Below, piece by piece: positions 33,058-44,400 of a DNA stretch of 64,000 nt; the stretch's first letter is position 1; the number at the start of each line of letters is the position of its first letter. The position numbers and the translations under genes were made by a program. The notes beneath the pieces are model-generated. The model did no database searches. It was given only the letters and a program-made list of their open reading frames with translations, and was not told the origin of the DNA. This DNA comes from Moniliella sp. 'wahieum' (taxonomy: Eukaryota; Basidiomycota; Moniliellomycetes; Moniliellales; Moniliellaceae), in assembly GCA_003971905.1 (NCBI GenBank), contig RSEE01000012.1:434001-498000 (forward strand), given 5' to 3'.

Positions 33058-35194
33058 ATGAACGCTTACGACACCAGCGAACGCTTGCCGCTCTTGTCCG
33101 ATGCCGAGAAGGATGAGACCAAACTCGCCCCCTTATCGGGCCCCGTGCTCTCCAACCGGCGGCGCGACAGGCGGTGGCGATGGCGGATCCTGCCTGCCCT
33201 CTGCATTGCCCTGGGCGTTGCGGCACTTTGCTGGGTCGCCCTCTGCCCCCAAATCCCGACGCTATCCGCATTGACACCCATGTCGCCCAAGCTGGATGGA
33301 GGAAATCGTACCCGCCGCCACCGCGAGGGCCGGACCTACGACGCTTTCACCGCCTTTGGGCAGCACGGCGCGGTAGCCACCGAAAACGAAATCTGCAGTG
33401 ATATGGGTGTGGATGGTGCGTCGATCTTTCGTGGCTCATGTGTTAGGATCGCAAGTTGACTCCCGTGTCGTTGCAGTGTTGCGAAAGGGCGGAAATGCGT
33501 TGGACGCCGCGATCACTGCCACACTCTGTGGGGGACGACCAACATGTTTAGTAGCGGCATCGGTGGCGGTGGCTTTCTGAACATCCGCGCCCCGAGATCG
33601 TGTTCGTTGCTTGAGCGGCGCCAAGGCCTGACCGATTGTGCGGACCACATGACGATCGATTTCCGTGAGACTGCTCCAGCGGCTAGTAATGCGACCATGT
33701 TTGACGAGGACAACGACCCTGAGCTCTCCTCCCTCCGCAATACTGCCCAACACGCTGTTGGACCAGAACACAAATACGACAAATTGTTCGCGAGCTCGAC
33801 TTCGCTCAAATCCAAGATTGGTGGCCTGGCTGTTGCCGTTCCGGGTGAGGTGCGTGGCTTGGAGGAGGCTTGGCGGAGATGGGGGTCACACAAACCTCAC
33901 CTGGGTTGGGAGGAGCTCATCATGCCCGTGGCCCAACTAGCAAAGAAAGGGTGGACAGTGCCCCCGCTCTTGGAGCAGCGGGTGCGGATGTACGAAAACT
34001 TGACCAACCTTTTCACCGCTCGACCCGAGTGGGGGGCGATCTTTACCAACAATGGCTCTCTCAAGCGCCGGTGATCGGATTTCTCGTCCTGCGTACGGTT
34101 CGTCATTGGCCAAGATCGCCAAAGGTGGCAGTAGTGCATTTTTATGGCGATATGGCGCGTAGCATGGTGGACGAGGTCCAGCAGCGAGGGGGGATCCTCT
34201 CTATGAAGGACTTGGCTGACTACAAGGTCGGAGTTGCCCCCGATTCAGGGGACATGGGGGACAGGAGAGTGTGGACCACCCCGGCACCTTCCAGCGGTCC
34301 GGTCTTGCTCTCCATGCTGCGTATCCTGGGTTGTGGGGGAAAGAGCTGGCTACCACCCCATCTTGGATTTCCCCTCTCTCTGCCCATCGCCTGGTTGAGA
34401 CGCTCAAGACTGGTTTTGGCCAACGAACTCACTTGGCCGACCCTGCGTTCCTCAACTCGACTAACCGGGCAAAGATCGACACAATTGCCAATGATGCTGC
34501 CGAGTCTGCACGACTTCATGGCAGACTTAGTGACAACCATACTTGGGATACAAGGACGCCCGAGGGTCTCAGCTTTTACGAACCCATCTTTGACATTTCG
34601 GAGAATCATGGGACAATGAGCTTAAGTGTCATGGACGAAGCAGGCATGGCGGTTGTCGTCACCTCAACGGTCAATCTCCCCTTCGGATCACAAGTGCTCG
34701 ATGCCAAGACGGGAATTATAATGGGCGATGAGATGGACGACTTTTCCGCCCAAGGCCAACCCATGGATTTGGTCTGTGGCCTTCGCCGTTCAACTATCCG
34801 GCCCGGGCAAACGCCCATTGAGCAGCATGGCGCCGACCATTGTGGAGCAGGCTAATGGAACGGCGATACTTGCCGTTGGTGGTTCGGGGGGCTCGCGCAT
34901 CTTCCCTGCCGTACTTCAAACGATGCTGAATCTCGACTGGGGGTTGGATTGTCCAACTCAATCGAAGCACCCCGTTTGCATCACCAACTTCTGCCCCACA
35001 CTATTGAGGCTGAGTCGACGTTCCCAACCAGTCTGCTTGCCAGTCTTGCTAAGAAGGGCCACGAGCACGAGATAATCAGCATCAACGAAGGCTGGGCGGT
35101 TGTGCAAGCAGTTCAGCACACGACGAATAACCTGCAGCCTCGGTTCATCGCGGCGAGCGACAGCCGCAAAGCTGGTGTGGCCACGGCGTACTGA
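33058..35194 (+). CDS. Gamma-glutamyltranspeptidase, type II membrane-anchored
   Basis: Splits glutathione and transfers its gamma-glutamyl group. The short cytosolic N-terminus ([20 protein letters not shown]) precedes a signal anchor [20 protein letters not shown]. Intron 1 is 33416-33476. Family blocks follow: [18 protein letters not shown], the glycine motif [59 protein letters not shown] with [18 protein letters not shown], and [16 protein letters not shown], where the Thr of HGTM is the expected autocleavage site and nucleophile. Then come [18 protein letters not shown], and the end [16 protein letters not shown]. Frame breaks occur at the G5 run 33530-33534 and near 34070, 34140, 34260, 34770 and 34950. 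Corrected length is close to 690 residues. The catalytic motifs look intact. Confidence 0.93.
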
Positions 35195-35310
35195 TGGCTG
35201 CGAGGATCCTACGGCTGCAGCTACTCCTTCCCCCATTGTGACGGTCTTGCCCATTCATGCTTGAATGCCCATCAATATCAATTCTGACGAACCCGGATAT
35301 GGGACACTCA

Positions 35311-36818
35311 TTATAATGATGTCAGAGCAACGCTTAGATTTGGCCAAATAGACCCTTCGATGACGCCCTCGTCAGCTGGGTCCCGTTTCCTGCCTTCCTC
35401 TGCGGGGGGCGGCGGGTTGTCGCCCTCCAGAACACGGAGGTAGAGCTGGCGTGCAACGCTGCTGTTGTCCTCATCTCGCAGTTGAAGATGCGCCTGGGGG
35501 TTCATTGGGTCACCCTTGGCAAAGAGGGAGCCCGAATAGACTCGGGTGTCGGGACGCATCGATAAGCGACGAAGCTCACGGTGCAGATACTCGGTCACCA
35601 GCTCGAGCTGCTGGGGGAAACAAGCTCGGGGTAGTCGACGGCCAAGCTGATAGCCTCCGAAGCAGCCTCGGTTGGGATCTCAAACTGACCGGGGATAACA
35701 CGGCCCGAGTAGAGGGTGGTGTTACCAACAGGCATGATGGGCAGGTACGGGTCGCGCTTGCCGGCTTGGATTGCTTTGTTCCGTTCCTCCTGGGACTTGA
35801 CTTCAGCTTCCGGCGAGCCTTTTCCAGCTCCTCCTGGTCGACCTCCGGTTTCTCTGAATCGACGTCTGAGATCTTGGCCCGCACACCACCCACAGCATCG
35901 AACCCACGAGCAAACCCACCGGCACCCACACTACACGCCCACAAGCCGACGCAAATTTGGGGTCGGGCTGCACCACACCATAGAGCCCAGCCTTTTGACT
36001 GGAGATTGTGCCAGGGCCTCATCCAAACGCAAACACCAGACCACGGTGTTGCTGATGAGGTCTTCATGAACTTGCGCACCAGCCGCTCCCGCTTGATATG
36101 GTACTCGGTTTGCATCCTCCGCTCCGAGTCCAGGAAAAAGTGGTTAGTAAGCTCTTGCGCATACAGAGTAGCGCCAGCCGGCTTGGGCAAATGCGCAAGC
36201 GAACGTGGACCATCCATACATGGATCGCCGTAATGGCCCACCATGTTTGGAACGTCCGCGGCAAGCCACAGACTGAGGGACAAGAAAAGGGAACAGGAGG
36301 TCAGTTGGCTGATGACCTGGGGCCGAATGGTGCACACATACCTCCATACCAAAACCAGGCCTGATGCTCGTGAATATCAGCGCACGCGTCATAGATCTTG
36401 TTGGTGGCATATGAAGCACGGTAGGAAGGCAAGGCTGTACCCACCACACGGGCAAGCTTGGTAGCGACCCAGACGGTGAGCGGGTGGTGTTGCCTGCGCA
36501 GGGGGGTGACCGCGGCTTTGCGGGCGTGTTGGATGTGCTCCACCGCGTTCTGGGCATCCACTTTGGCATTGTCTGGCAGGGTGTCCTCGGCGTGTTGGAT
36601 GGCGCGCGCCTCGCGCACTGTCATCCGGGGGTCCGCGGGACGGGTGCTGGCTGGGAAGGCTTGGGGGCCGTGCTGGTGCTTGCGGCCTTGGACGGCCGGG
36701 CCCGGGGCGGCTTGGCGACATACGGGGACGGACGTGGCGAGGGTGCGCGCGCAAGAGGAAGGGGCGTCCGCGCGGCGGCGCCGCGGGACAGCTGAGCGGT
36801 CCGGAGCACAGCCAGCAT
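35311..36818 (-). CDS. CBP3: CBP3/UQCC1-like ubiquinol-cytochrome c chaperone (complex III assembly)
   Basis: Cbp3 with Cbp6 binds mitochondrial ribosomes and newly made cytochrome b. The start MLAVLRTAQLSRGAAARTPL is Arg/Ala/Ser-rich and fits a mitochondrial presequence. The chaperone domain reads PSYRASYATNKIYDACADIH and EHQAWFWYG. An intron lies at 36341-36273 (GTATGTG...CCCTCAG), followed by CGLPRTFQTWWAITAIHVWM and VHVRLR, then LYAQELTNHFFLDSERRMQT and EYHIKRERLVRKFMKD. The C-terminal part (LYSGRVIPGQFEIPTEAASE, TEYLHRELRRLSMRPDTRVY) is reached after frame breaks near 36180, 36060, 35830-35780 and 35600. Head-to-head with SFT2. Confidence 0.8.
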
Positions 36819-37169
36819 GGCGGGGGGATGGGTGTGGGTGTGGACAGGGAGGGGGCAGCGTTGGGCGAGCAGGGAGCAGAAGAAACGGGGGCGGAATGGA
36901 AGCTTGCGGCTTGAGCTTGAAGCCGGAGGGGCGGCGCCGCTTGGATAGTGAACATTGCAGCGCCTGCGGTGGCCGGTGTTCCGCCCCTGCGCTGGCGCCA
37001 TCTGCCCAGGAGGGGAACCATTTGAACATTGCAGCTGCCGTTTCGCCTGAGCCACACCGGGCCCTTGCTAAACGCCGCCTGCGTGGCGGAAACGCGGGCA
37101 GCAGCGGCAGTGCGTGTGCCCCACGCAGCTCCGGCTGCCCCACCACCTCCGCTCTGCCGCCCCCCCGCC
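36819..37169. promoter_or_regulatory. Bidirectional promoter of CBP3 and SFT2
   Basis: 351 bases between two divergent starts, GC-rich, without a TATA box. Contains GGAAGCTTGCGGCTTGAGCTTGAAGCC (about 36898-36924, quoted in part: GAAGCTTGCGGCTTGAGC), related to the AAGCTT words elsewhere. Confidence 0.5.
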
Positions 37170-38052
37170 ATGTCGTCCTGGTGGCCCGCATCCAAGGCGG
37201 CCGACCCAACAACACAATCGAGGTCGACGATGCCAGCGCCTGGTCCAACCCCTTCACCAAGGTCGCTTCCAACCAGTCCGTCGTCTCCAGCAACCAGAGC
37301 CAGAGCGGCGCCTCGTCCTGGGCCAATCCCTTCCGTAGCAAGTCGCGCGACACTGCGAACACTGCGACGGCGGAGGCGGATACCCGTTTTCGGCTGCCTC
37401 GGGAAATGCCGTAGGCGGTGGGTCGGGGTCCCGATGGATCAATGTCGACAGCGAAAACCTGAGCTTTGCTCGCAACGAGCTGACAGGCGAAAACTCCGAG
37501 TTCAAGAAGTGGGGCTTTGACCTGACGCGACAGCAGAGGATCATGGGCTTCCTTGGTTGGTAAGTCATTTGAAGTTGGTTCTACCCAGTGTTTCTTGTCT
37601 ACTCGGTGCCTCGCTAACATCTTCCTCGACAGCGTGGCATCCGGCTTTGTCATTTCCCTTCTCGGCACCATCCTGCTCATCGTGGGCAGCCACGCTGCAT
37701 TTGCCATCCTCTACTCGATTGGTGTAGTCATCTCGTTGGTCGGGACTGGTTTCCTTATTGGCGTATGTGCTCCTTTCCCTAACCCCCGTCCAGAGGTCTA
37801 CTGACATGGATCGTGTTTTGTTGTTAGTTTGCTCGCCAACTCAAACTCATGTTCAAGCCAGTGCGCATCATTGCTACAGGATTGATGATTGCGGCCTTTG
37901 TCATGGTCTGGATTTCAGCCTTTGTGATTCACATCTCTTTCCTCGCGCTGATCTTCTGTATCCTCCTCTATGTGTTCTATCTGTGGTATGCCCTTTCCTA
38001 CATCCCTGGTGCTCACAGTTTCCTCAAGGGCATTTTTTCGCGGGTCATTTGA
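37170..38052 (+). CDS. SFT2: SFT2-family four-helix vesicle transport protein (late Golgi)
   Basis: Sft2 acts in retrograde fusion of endosome-derived vesicles with the Golgi. The start ATG 37170 gives MSSWWPASKAADP, followed by a Ser/Asn-rich cytosolic region (NTIEVDDASAWSNPF). The membrane core is KWGFDLTRQQRIMGFLG, VASGFVISLLGTILLIVG, FAILYSIGVVISLVGTGFLI, then after RQLKLMFKPVRI come GLMIAAFVMVWISAFVI and FLALIFCILLYVFYLWYALS. It ends YIPGAHSFLKGIFSRVI, matching the family end. Introns are 37560-37632 and 37763-37827. Frame breaks near 37207 and 37378 affect only the soluble part. Length is about 248 residues. Confidence 0.88.
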
Positions 38053-38413
38053 TCCCATCGGTCGGTGCTAGACAAGAGATACGGGTCATGGAGGGCGCGC
38101 CTGCCCATCTCGGCACGAACAATCAGACGATCTTCCCTCCTGATCATGATAGGTCAAACTTCAGCTACTGATCTTCACATCGGAGTTGCCCAGTTGACCT
38201 GTGAGTGATCATGATCATGGCTGCTTGTCCCGAGCGCTTATTTGCGATGGGAGGGACAATGCCTGTGCGAGCAGCACTCTCAACTGTTGTCATTTTCTGT
38301 CTTTATGATACGCGCGACTGAAGAAGCGCAAGTACAAGAATTGTCAAGCGGGGTCCATCATGATTCAGTGACGAAAGGGAGAAGTGTAGGGAAAAGGAAG
38401 TAGATAGAAATAT
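38053..38413. other. Spacer between convergent SFT2 and VPS13
   Basis: 360 bases of 3' region; includes TGATCATGATCATGG (about 38205-38220). Nothing else seen. Confidence 0.5.
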
Positions 38414-41400
38414 TCAGTAGTTCGCATTGAACTTGCGGGCATTGTAGTCCTGCACAACCACAGAGAGTTTCTTAAGAACCAGGCGCGGGTGCTGGCCTCA
38501 GGGATGGTGAGGTACGGCCCTTCGCGGGGCCCCGTGCGGAGCAATAAGGAGATGCCCTTGTCCTCGAGGGAGATGGAGCTGAGTTCACTCAAGGGTACAT
38601 CCCAAGCGACCCGCAGCTCGATTGTTTGAACATAGACTACGAAAAGGTCAGCGGATCTGTTGCATCGTAAAGCGAAGAAAAGGACGTACCGATCCGGTTG
38701 GTCGTCAAGATGATCGCAGCGTCACCCTCGTGGCCACCCACGTCGATCCAGGCGACGTATTGTTCTTTGAGGAATGTGCCATGATCCGCGTTTTTGAGCC
38801 ACATCTGGCCCAGTGCGTCCGCTCGTTGTACGGCCTTACAATGCCATCAGCAGCAACGTAGCGCGGCAAACGAACTCGGTCGATTGTGTTCTGATCAAAG
38901 ACCTGGGTTGTGTTGCGCACACCCTCGGTAAAGTTGGACGCCAGGTCAAACACCCCCACTGCCGGCTTGGTAATCGCACCGACCAATCCTTTGCCCACAC
39001 CCCGAAGGAAACCTCCGGCACCACCCTGCTCAGCACCCTCTAGGGGACGAAGAGCCAAGCCTTCAAAGCCTGATGCGACCGATGTGAGGAGCGAATTGGC
39101 CCCCTGGCAAACCCGTAGAGAGCATGCTTGGGCTTGTTGCGGAACTGGACATACGGCGGCGGTCTTGAAATTCCTTGTCCATCGTTGCCGCGGCCAAGCC
39201 TTTGCCAATTGATCCCGTAACTTTGGACATTGAGTCTGTCACGCCAAAGACTGTTTTCTGACGAAGGAGGACGCCCCGCGGACAATGCCCAGACCCAGTT
39301 CCTTATTGCCGTGCATGATAAGACCTTGGTACGGCTCGTAAAACTGTCAGCGACACCTGATGAGACATTGTTGAACAGCCCCCCGGGTTCCCCAAAAAGT
39401 CGGCCGAGCCAAGAACACGGTAGAGCTGATAGAGGAATTCTTGCGTATAGTGGTACCGAATGCGCTCCGACAGCACTGCTCGCGAGAGACGAACGTTCTC
39501 GATCACGAGGGCGTTGAGGCGGACCGGTGCCTCGTTGACGTTGCCTAGCGCCATGGTCAGCGCATTGATGAGAAGATCATGGGGTTGCGCGAGCTGACGC
39601 GGTCGTCCGCATTGACCCGCTCTGTCCGCATGAACGAGAGGTTAAGAGCCACGGGTTGGAGGTGCAAGATCTCATAGTACACATCATCGTTGTTGTGCAA
39701 CAGGTCGAGGGCTCTGGAATCGTCGTCGGATTCTCAATAAAGTCTGTGTCGTCCGAGTCGGCCTTGCGCGTGGTGAACTTGAAAAATTCGTACAGGGCGT
39801 ACAAGAAATCCTCGTCCAACTCAATCGTGAGCTCCTGCAGAAGCACAGAAGCGTACTTAACGTGCATCACACCGTGCGACTCGCCCTTCATTTTGATCGC
39901 CGACATTTGTAGCGTGGGGTGCACCTCTAGGTCCTTCCCCACCTTGGGAATCACTGAGGGATAGAGGACGATAGGGAAGAGACCGCCGAATAGCTGGTTG
40001 TCAATCTGAATCCACTTGCATGTTAAGTTAGCGCCACCGTCACTTCTGACTCGGTGTAGTGCAGTTCGAGCCACGGAACGACGTATACATCAATTCTTGT
40101 GCGTTGCGGTTGATAGCGACATACCAATCCCCTCTAATCAATATTGAAAGAGGAGAGGATCTTGGTGTCCACATCAACCGACTCGAACCCAGGGTCGCGG
40201 ACGCTCCCGAGCGAGTCCGTCCGGGTCAGAACCGACAATTGCCTTGTTAGCTTGTAGTTGCTGGTCTCCTCCGAGTAGTTGGAAAGTATAAGTGTTTGGG
40301 TCGGGCCGTCGGCCCGGACGTCAAGTGAAATAGCACCTGCGTGCCGTTCTTGATTGCCTGGAATGCGGAAAGGTACCAGTGTGCCAATCTCCATAATGTT
40401 CACATTGCGGTCCCGATCGCCCACCATCAACTTGATGACCTTGTCCGACATGGCCGGGTAATCCCACGTATACTTCATCTTCGATCGGGGTTGCAGCACT
40501 AGCGGGCTCCAACAACCTCGTCATGCAAAACTTCGCCGCTGGAAGAACGGGACTCACTCGCTTGAGCAAAGACCACAGGATAGTCACTCTCATTGCGCAT
40601 GAGTGCCGGCCACGGCCCATCATCTAGCCGCAAAGAGATGAAGATGGTCGGCCCCTCTAAGAGGACATCCACTTTGATCAGGTGTTGATGTTCACCAGCC
40701 CGTGCGATGCGCAAGAAGACAGTACCGATGTCTTCGATACTGCACGGCGCCGTCCACTTATTATTGAGACCGGATAGGCCAGCGTGATTTGCTTGGTCGC
40801 ACCCACTCGCAGGCATTGTAGCGGAGACCTTTGGCGGGGCTGGATCTGGATGAAGTCCGCCGCGCCTGCCTCGCGTAGGTTGATGGGTACACCTAAGTGA
40901 TTGCTGATCAAAAAGCGAGGCATGAGTTTGACCACCTTTGACAACTTGAACTTGCCCAAACCATCCTCAATGGCCAAGCCAGCGTAAAACTCCTCGTTTT
41001 TCCGAGACGACGGGATGACCACCTCTGTCTGGGAACCCACCGCCTCAAACGTGAGGACGCGACCACTGCGAATCGCCCACTTTCAAAAAATGCGGTTGCG
41101 ACGGTCGTTGTTTGGCTGAGAGAAGAGGAAGGGGTCCGGCTTGAGAGATTGGGTAGATCCCTCCTGTTGCCCAGCCAGTAAACGAGCCACGCCCATCCAC
41201 GACTTGGACTTGAGCTGGAATGGCTGCCCTGTCTGGTTGATGAAGATATAGGGGGAGTAGATCTGAACCTTGAAGGCACCGCCCGATTCGGGATGATGCA
41301 CAAAGTGCATCCTCAACTCAAGCTTGAGCCCATCAATGTCGGTAAGACTGAGGACCTTTTCGATGGGGAAGTCATCCGGGTTGTCGGTTGAGATGATGGC

Positions 41401-44400
41401 GAAGTCGCTGGGAGAAAACACAGGAGATTGAATGTCGATACTTAGAAGGAGCAAGTGGGTCAGCTCGACCACATGGATGGGAGAGATCCCACCCTTCCGC
41501 AAGTAGCTTGACCAGTTTTGGTTTAGGTTCTTGTCAAAGATGCGGTACTGCACATCATACGGCAGCAGGTTCTCGATCTCAACCGGAGCTCGCAGTTAAG
41601 GCTGAGGTGAGGGTAGATCCTGCTGCGAGGATCTTGACGATTGTAGAGCGTGTAGCATTGGAACCGGAATGGCGCCTCGCCATCGTCTTCGCTGACACAT
41701 GCAATCACCCTCGATGACTTGGAGACGAGGTCGCGCCACCCGACAATATCCTCTGACCACTTGTAATCAAAGCCAGGGTCGGGTCGAATTCGAATCTGAT
41801 TGTAGTAGGCCGCTTCAATCGGGACGGGGCAAGTTTCCGATGGGGCCATCTTGTACGGCTCACTGTTGGGGTTGCCATTGTCATCGACGATCATCATCTC
41901 GACTGGACCAAAGTCAGGTTCTCAATATTGAATGTGGAGCGGAAGGTGATGATCTTGACATTGTCTTGCAACCGCACCTCGTATGCCAGTTGGTGACCCA
42001 CTTTGTCCAACTTGGGCGTAGATTGAGGACAAAGACGCCTTCATGGTCGACCGCGATGTGCTTTACTCGATCCCAAGGCATATCGTCAATGTGTAATGAA
42101 CAAGTTGTCTGCTGGGATGTCGTAGACTGACGAGGAAAAATAGTTAGTCTTCAAGAACAGGAGACACGGTGAGCGTACCTCGCGCATAGTCTTCCAATCG
42201 TCGAAGCGCCAAGGAACGGAAGATCCGTCAGCCAAGTGAGTAGGGGTGGGCTTGACCCGCTTGTCATGGTGCTCAGCCCAAACACTGATGCGGTACCCAG
42301 TGCGATTGACGATTTTGAATGGTGCGGCATTTCGAGACGCCTTGACTCGTTGGTTTTCGTCCGAGTAAACTCCGATCGCCAAGGAGATAGTGTCAATGAA
42401 AGTGGAACTGACGTTCACCTCCAGACGACGGTTGGACGAAATGGTCTTAGAGACGTTCTGGTCTGCCCCGATCGCGTCGCTCGTGATGCCGAATTCGAAG
42501 TTCCATGGATCGATAAGCGGCTCCCAATGAGAGCGTGACAAGTTATAATAGTTGATACGAAGTGGAACGGCGGCCGAAACGCGAAGGTCGCTGCTCCAGT
42601 CTTGAATATTAACTGTGGTCTCGGTCACGTTGAGATCCAAGACGGGGAGACCATGCAGGTCCCCAATAACTACTACTTGCAAGCCACTGAAGACGACAGT
42701 AAGCACTTCCTTGGAAACAAGAAGATGAGGGGGGTAAGTTCGTCGCTCTGCCCCCCACTGCTAGTGCGTCTGACCACCGCACCATCCATGCCGTTGTCTG
42801 CATCCTCGCTTGAACGGCGGGCGTCGGGCAAGTTTTGCTGGTTTGGCTCGGAGTGGTCCTTGCTGGTTGAGGCGGACTTGTCAGGCGACTGGTTGGAGAG
42901 CTTGATGGCCTCGTTCACGACCGAACTGATCAGGCGTACGTCACGTAGGGCAATGCGCAGCACCAGCGGGTCCACCTGCACATCGATGCTGGTCATTTGC
43001 TTCATCTCACTGCTCCCGCTATCCATTGACAGCGTCATGTTGAAGTTGTCCAGCAAGCGTACTGTGTCCTTTGGGGCGGTCATCCGACACATGAACATGC
43101 CAAACTGGTCGACTGTCAAAGCCAAGACCACTTGGTGCGAGATGAGCACTTGCTTGATCGAGAGCACGATTGCCTCGCTGTCGGACTTCTCTGGGTTGGC
43201 GAGCAGGATAATCGTAGGGGCCACCAAGTTGACCCGGTAGGCAAATGAAGGTTCTACCACATCGACAGCGTTGGGTTCTCCCGAGGACTTTGGGGGAGGG
43301 GGGGGGGGTAATGCCTGTTGAGGGCATAGGCGAGTCAGGCGAGTTTGCAGGTTGTTCTTGCTCCCCTTCACTCGAGAAAGGAGAGGTCCAAAAGTTGAGC
43401 AAGGCGAACATGGGGTCGAGAGCAAAGATGATCTTGGGCGAATCAATGGTTACCAAAAACAGCCCACCTCCCTCACTAAACGCAGAATAGGACAGCATGA
43501 ACTGGTACCCATCATGCTTGACTGCAGGAACAATCTCGCGGAACTTGGTTTCTTTGTGCACCCGTGTATCCCGTACCGTGAGAGATTTGAGAGCCAACTC
43601 TGCTTCCATTGACTGGTCGTTCATCCTCTTGAGTTTGAGTTCATGTCGTTCAAGGCAAACCGAGCCAGACTGGCGTTAGAAACCGCATCCTGCTCTTGGG
43701 AGACCCATTGTAAATCTCAAGTTGGATCGCATGAGCAGCGAAAGAAGGTCTAACGTGGTATGCGCGTGCTTGGACCGCTTGTCCGACCCGGAATGGCTTC
43801 ATTCTTCTCTCCATCGGTAACCGATGGTGGTGTGGGGGAAGCGGCTCGGGGCGAACTAGAAGCGACAACCATTGGGGGCACAGTGGAGGGAGCGTGATCA
43901 TCTTGGACGGCGCGCGCTGAGCGAAGGCGCGGGATACTGCGCGACAGTTCGATAAGGAAACAATACTGCTCTTCCGTCAGGCGCATGGAGACATCCGACA
44001 GGGTGGCTTGGACCTGGGTGTCAGGATGATCCTCGTCAAACACACTCGATGTCCTGGTCTGGATCATGTCGATGGCCAAGTTGACGTCACTGATCATTTG
44101 CAGTCGCTCTCCTTGTCATTTTCATGGAAAATCCGAGACACTAGACGAACGTGGCGTACCCCCGCCGTGATTTTGGTGATGAGCCCCTCCCCCTCCTTGA
44201 CAGCATTTTTGTGGGGTTCGCCGTAGCACCAAAAAAGGCGTTGTGTGCATAAATCTCGCCCAAGTTGGCAATCATTACATCCTTTTGGTCGGAAGAGCGG
44301 GGGAGCACAACAATGGGAGTCTTGATGATCACGTCGTAATGCATCTTGCTTGCCTTATTAACACTTCGGCTTCCTGGTTTGTCGTCGCCGGAGCACGAGT

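Noticed and set aside
36458-37414. A 318-codon plus-strand frame as a gene
   Set aside because: Its first part is antisense to CBP3; only the last 80 codons are in an SFT2 frame.
36301-37707. A 468-codon minus-strand frame as one long protein
   Set aside because: Only its last third (from MTVREARAIQHAEDTL) is CBP3; the rest is antisense to SFT2 and the shared promoter.
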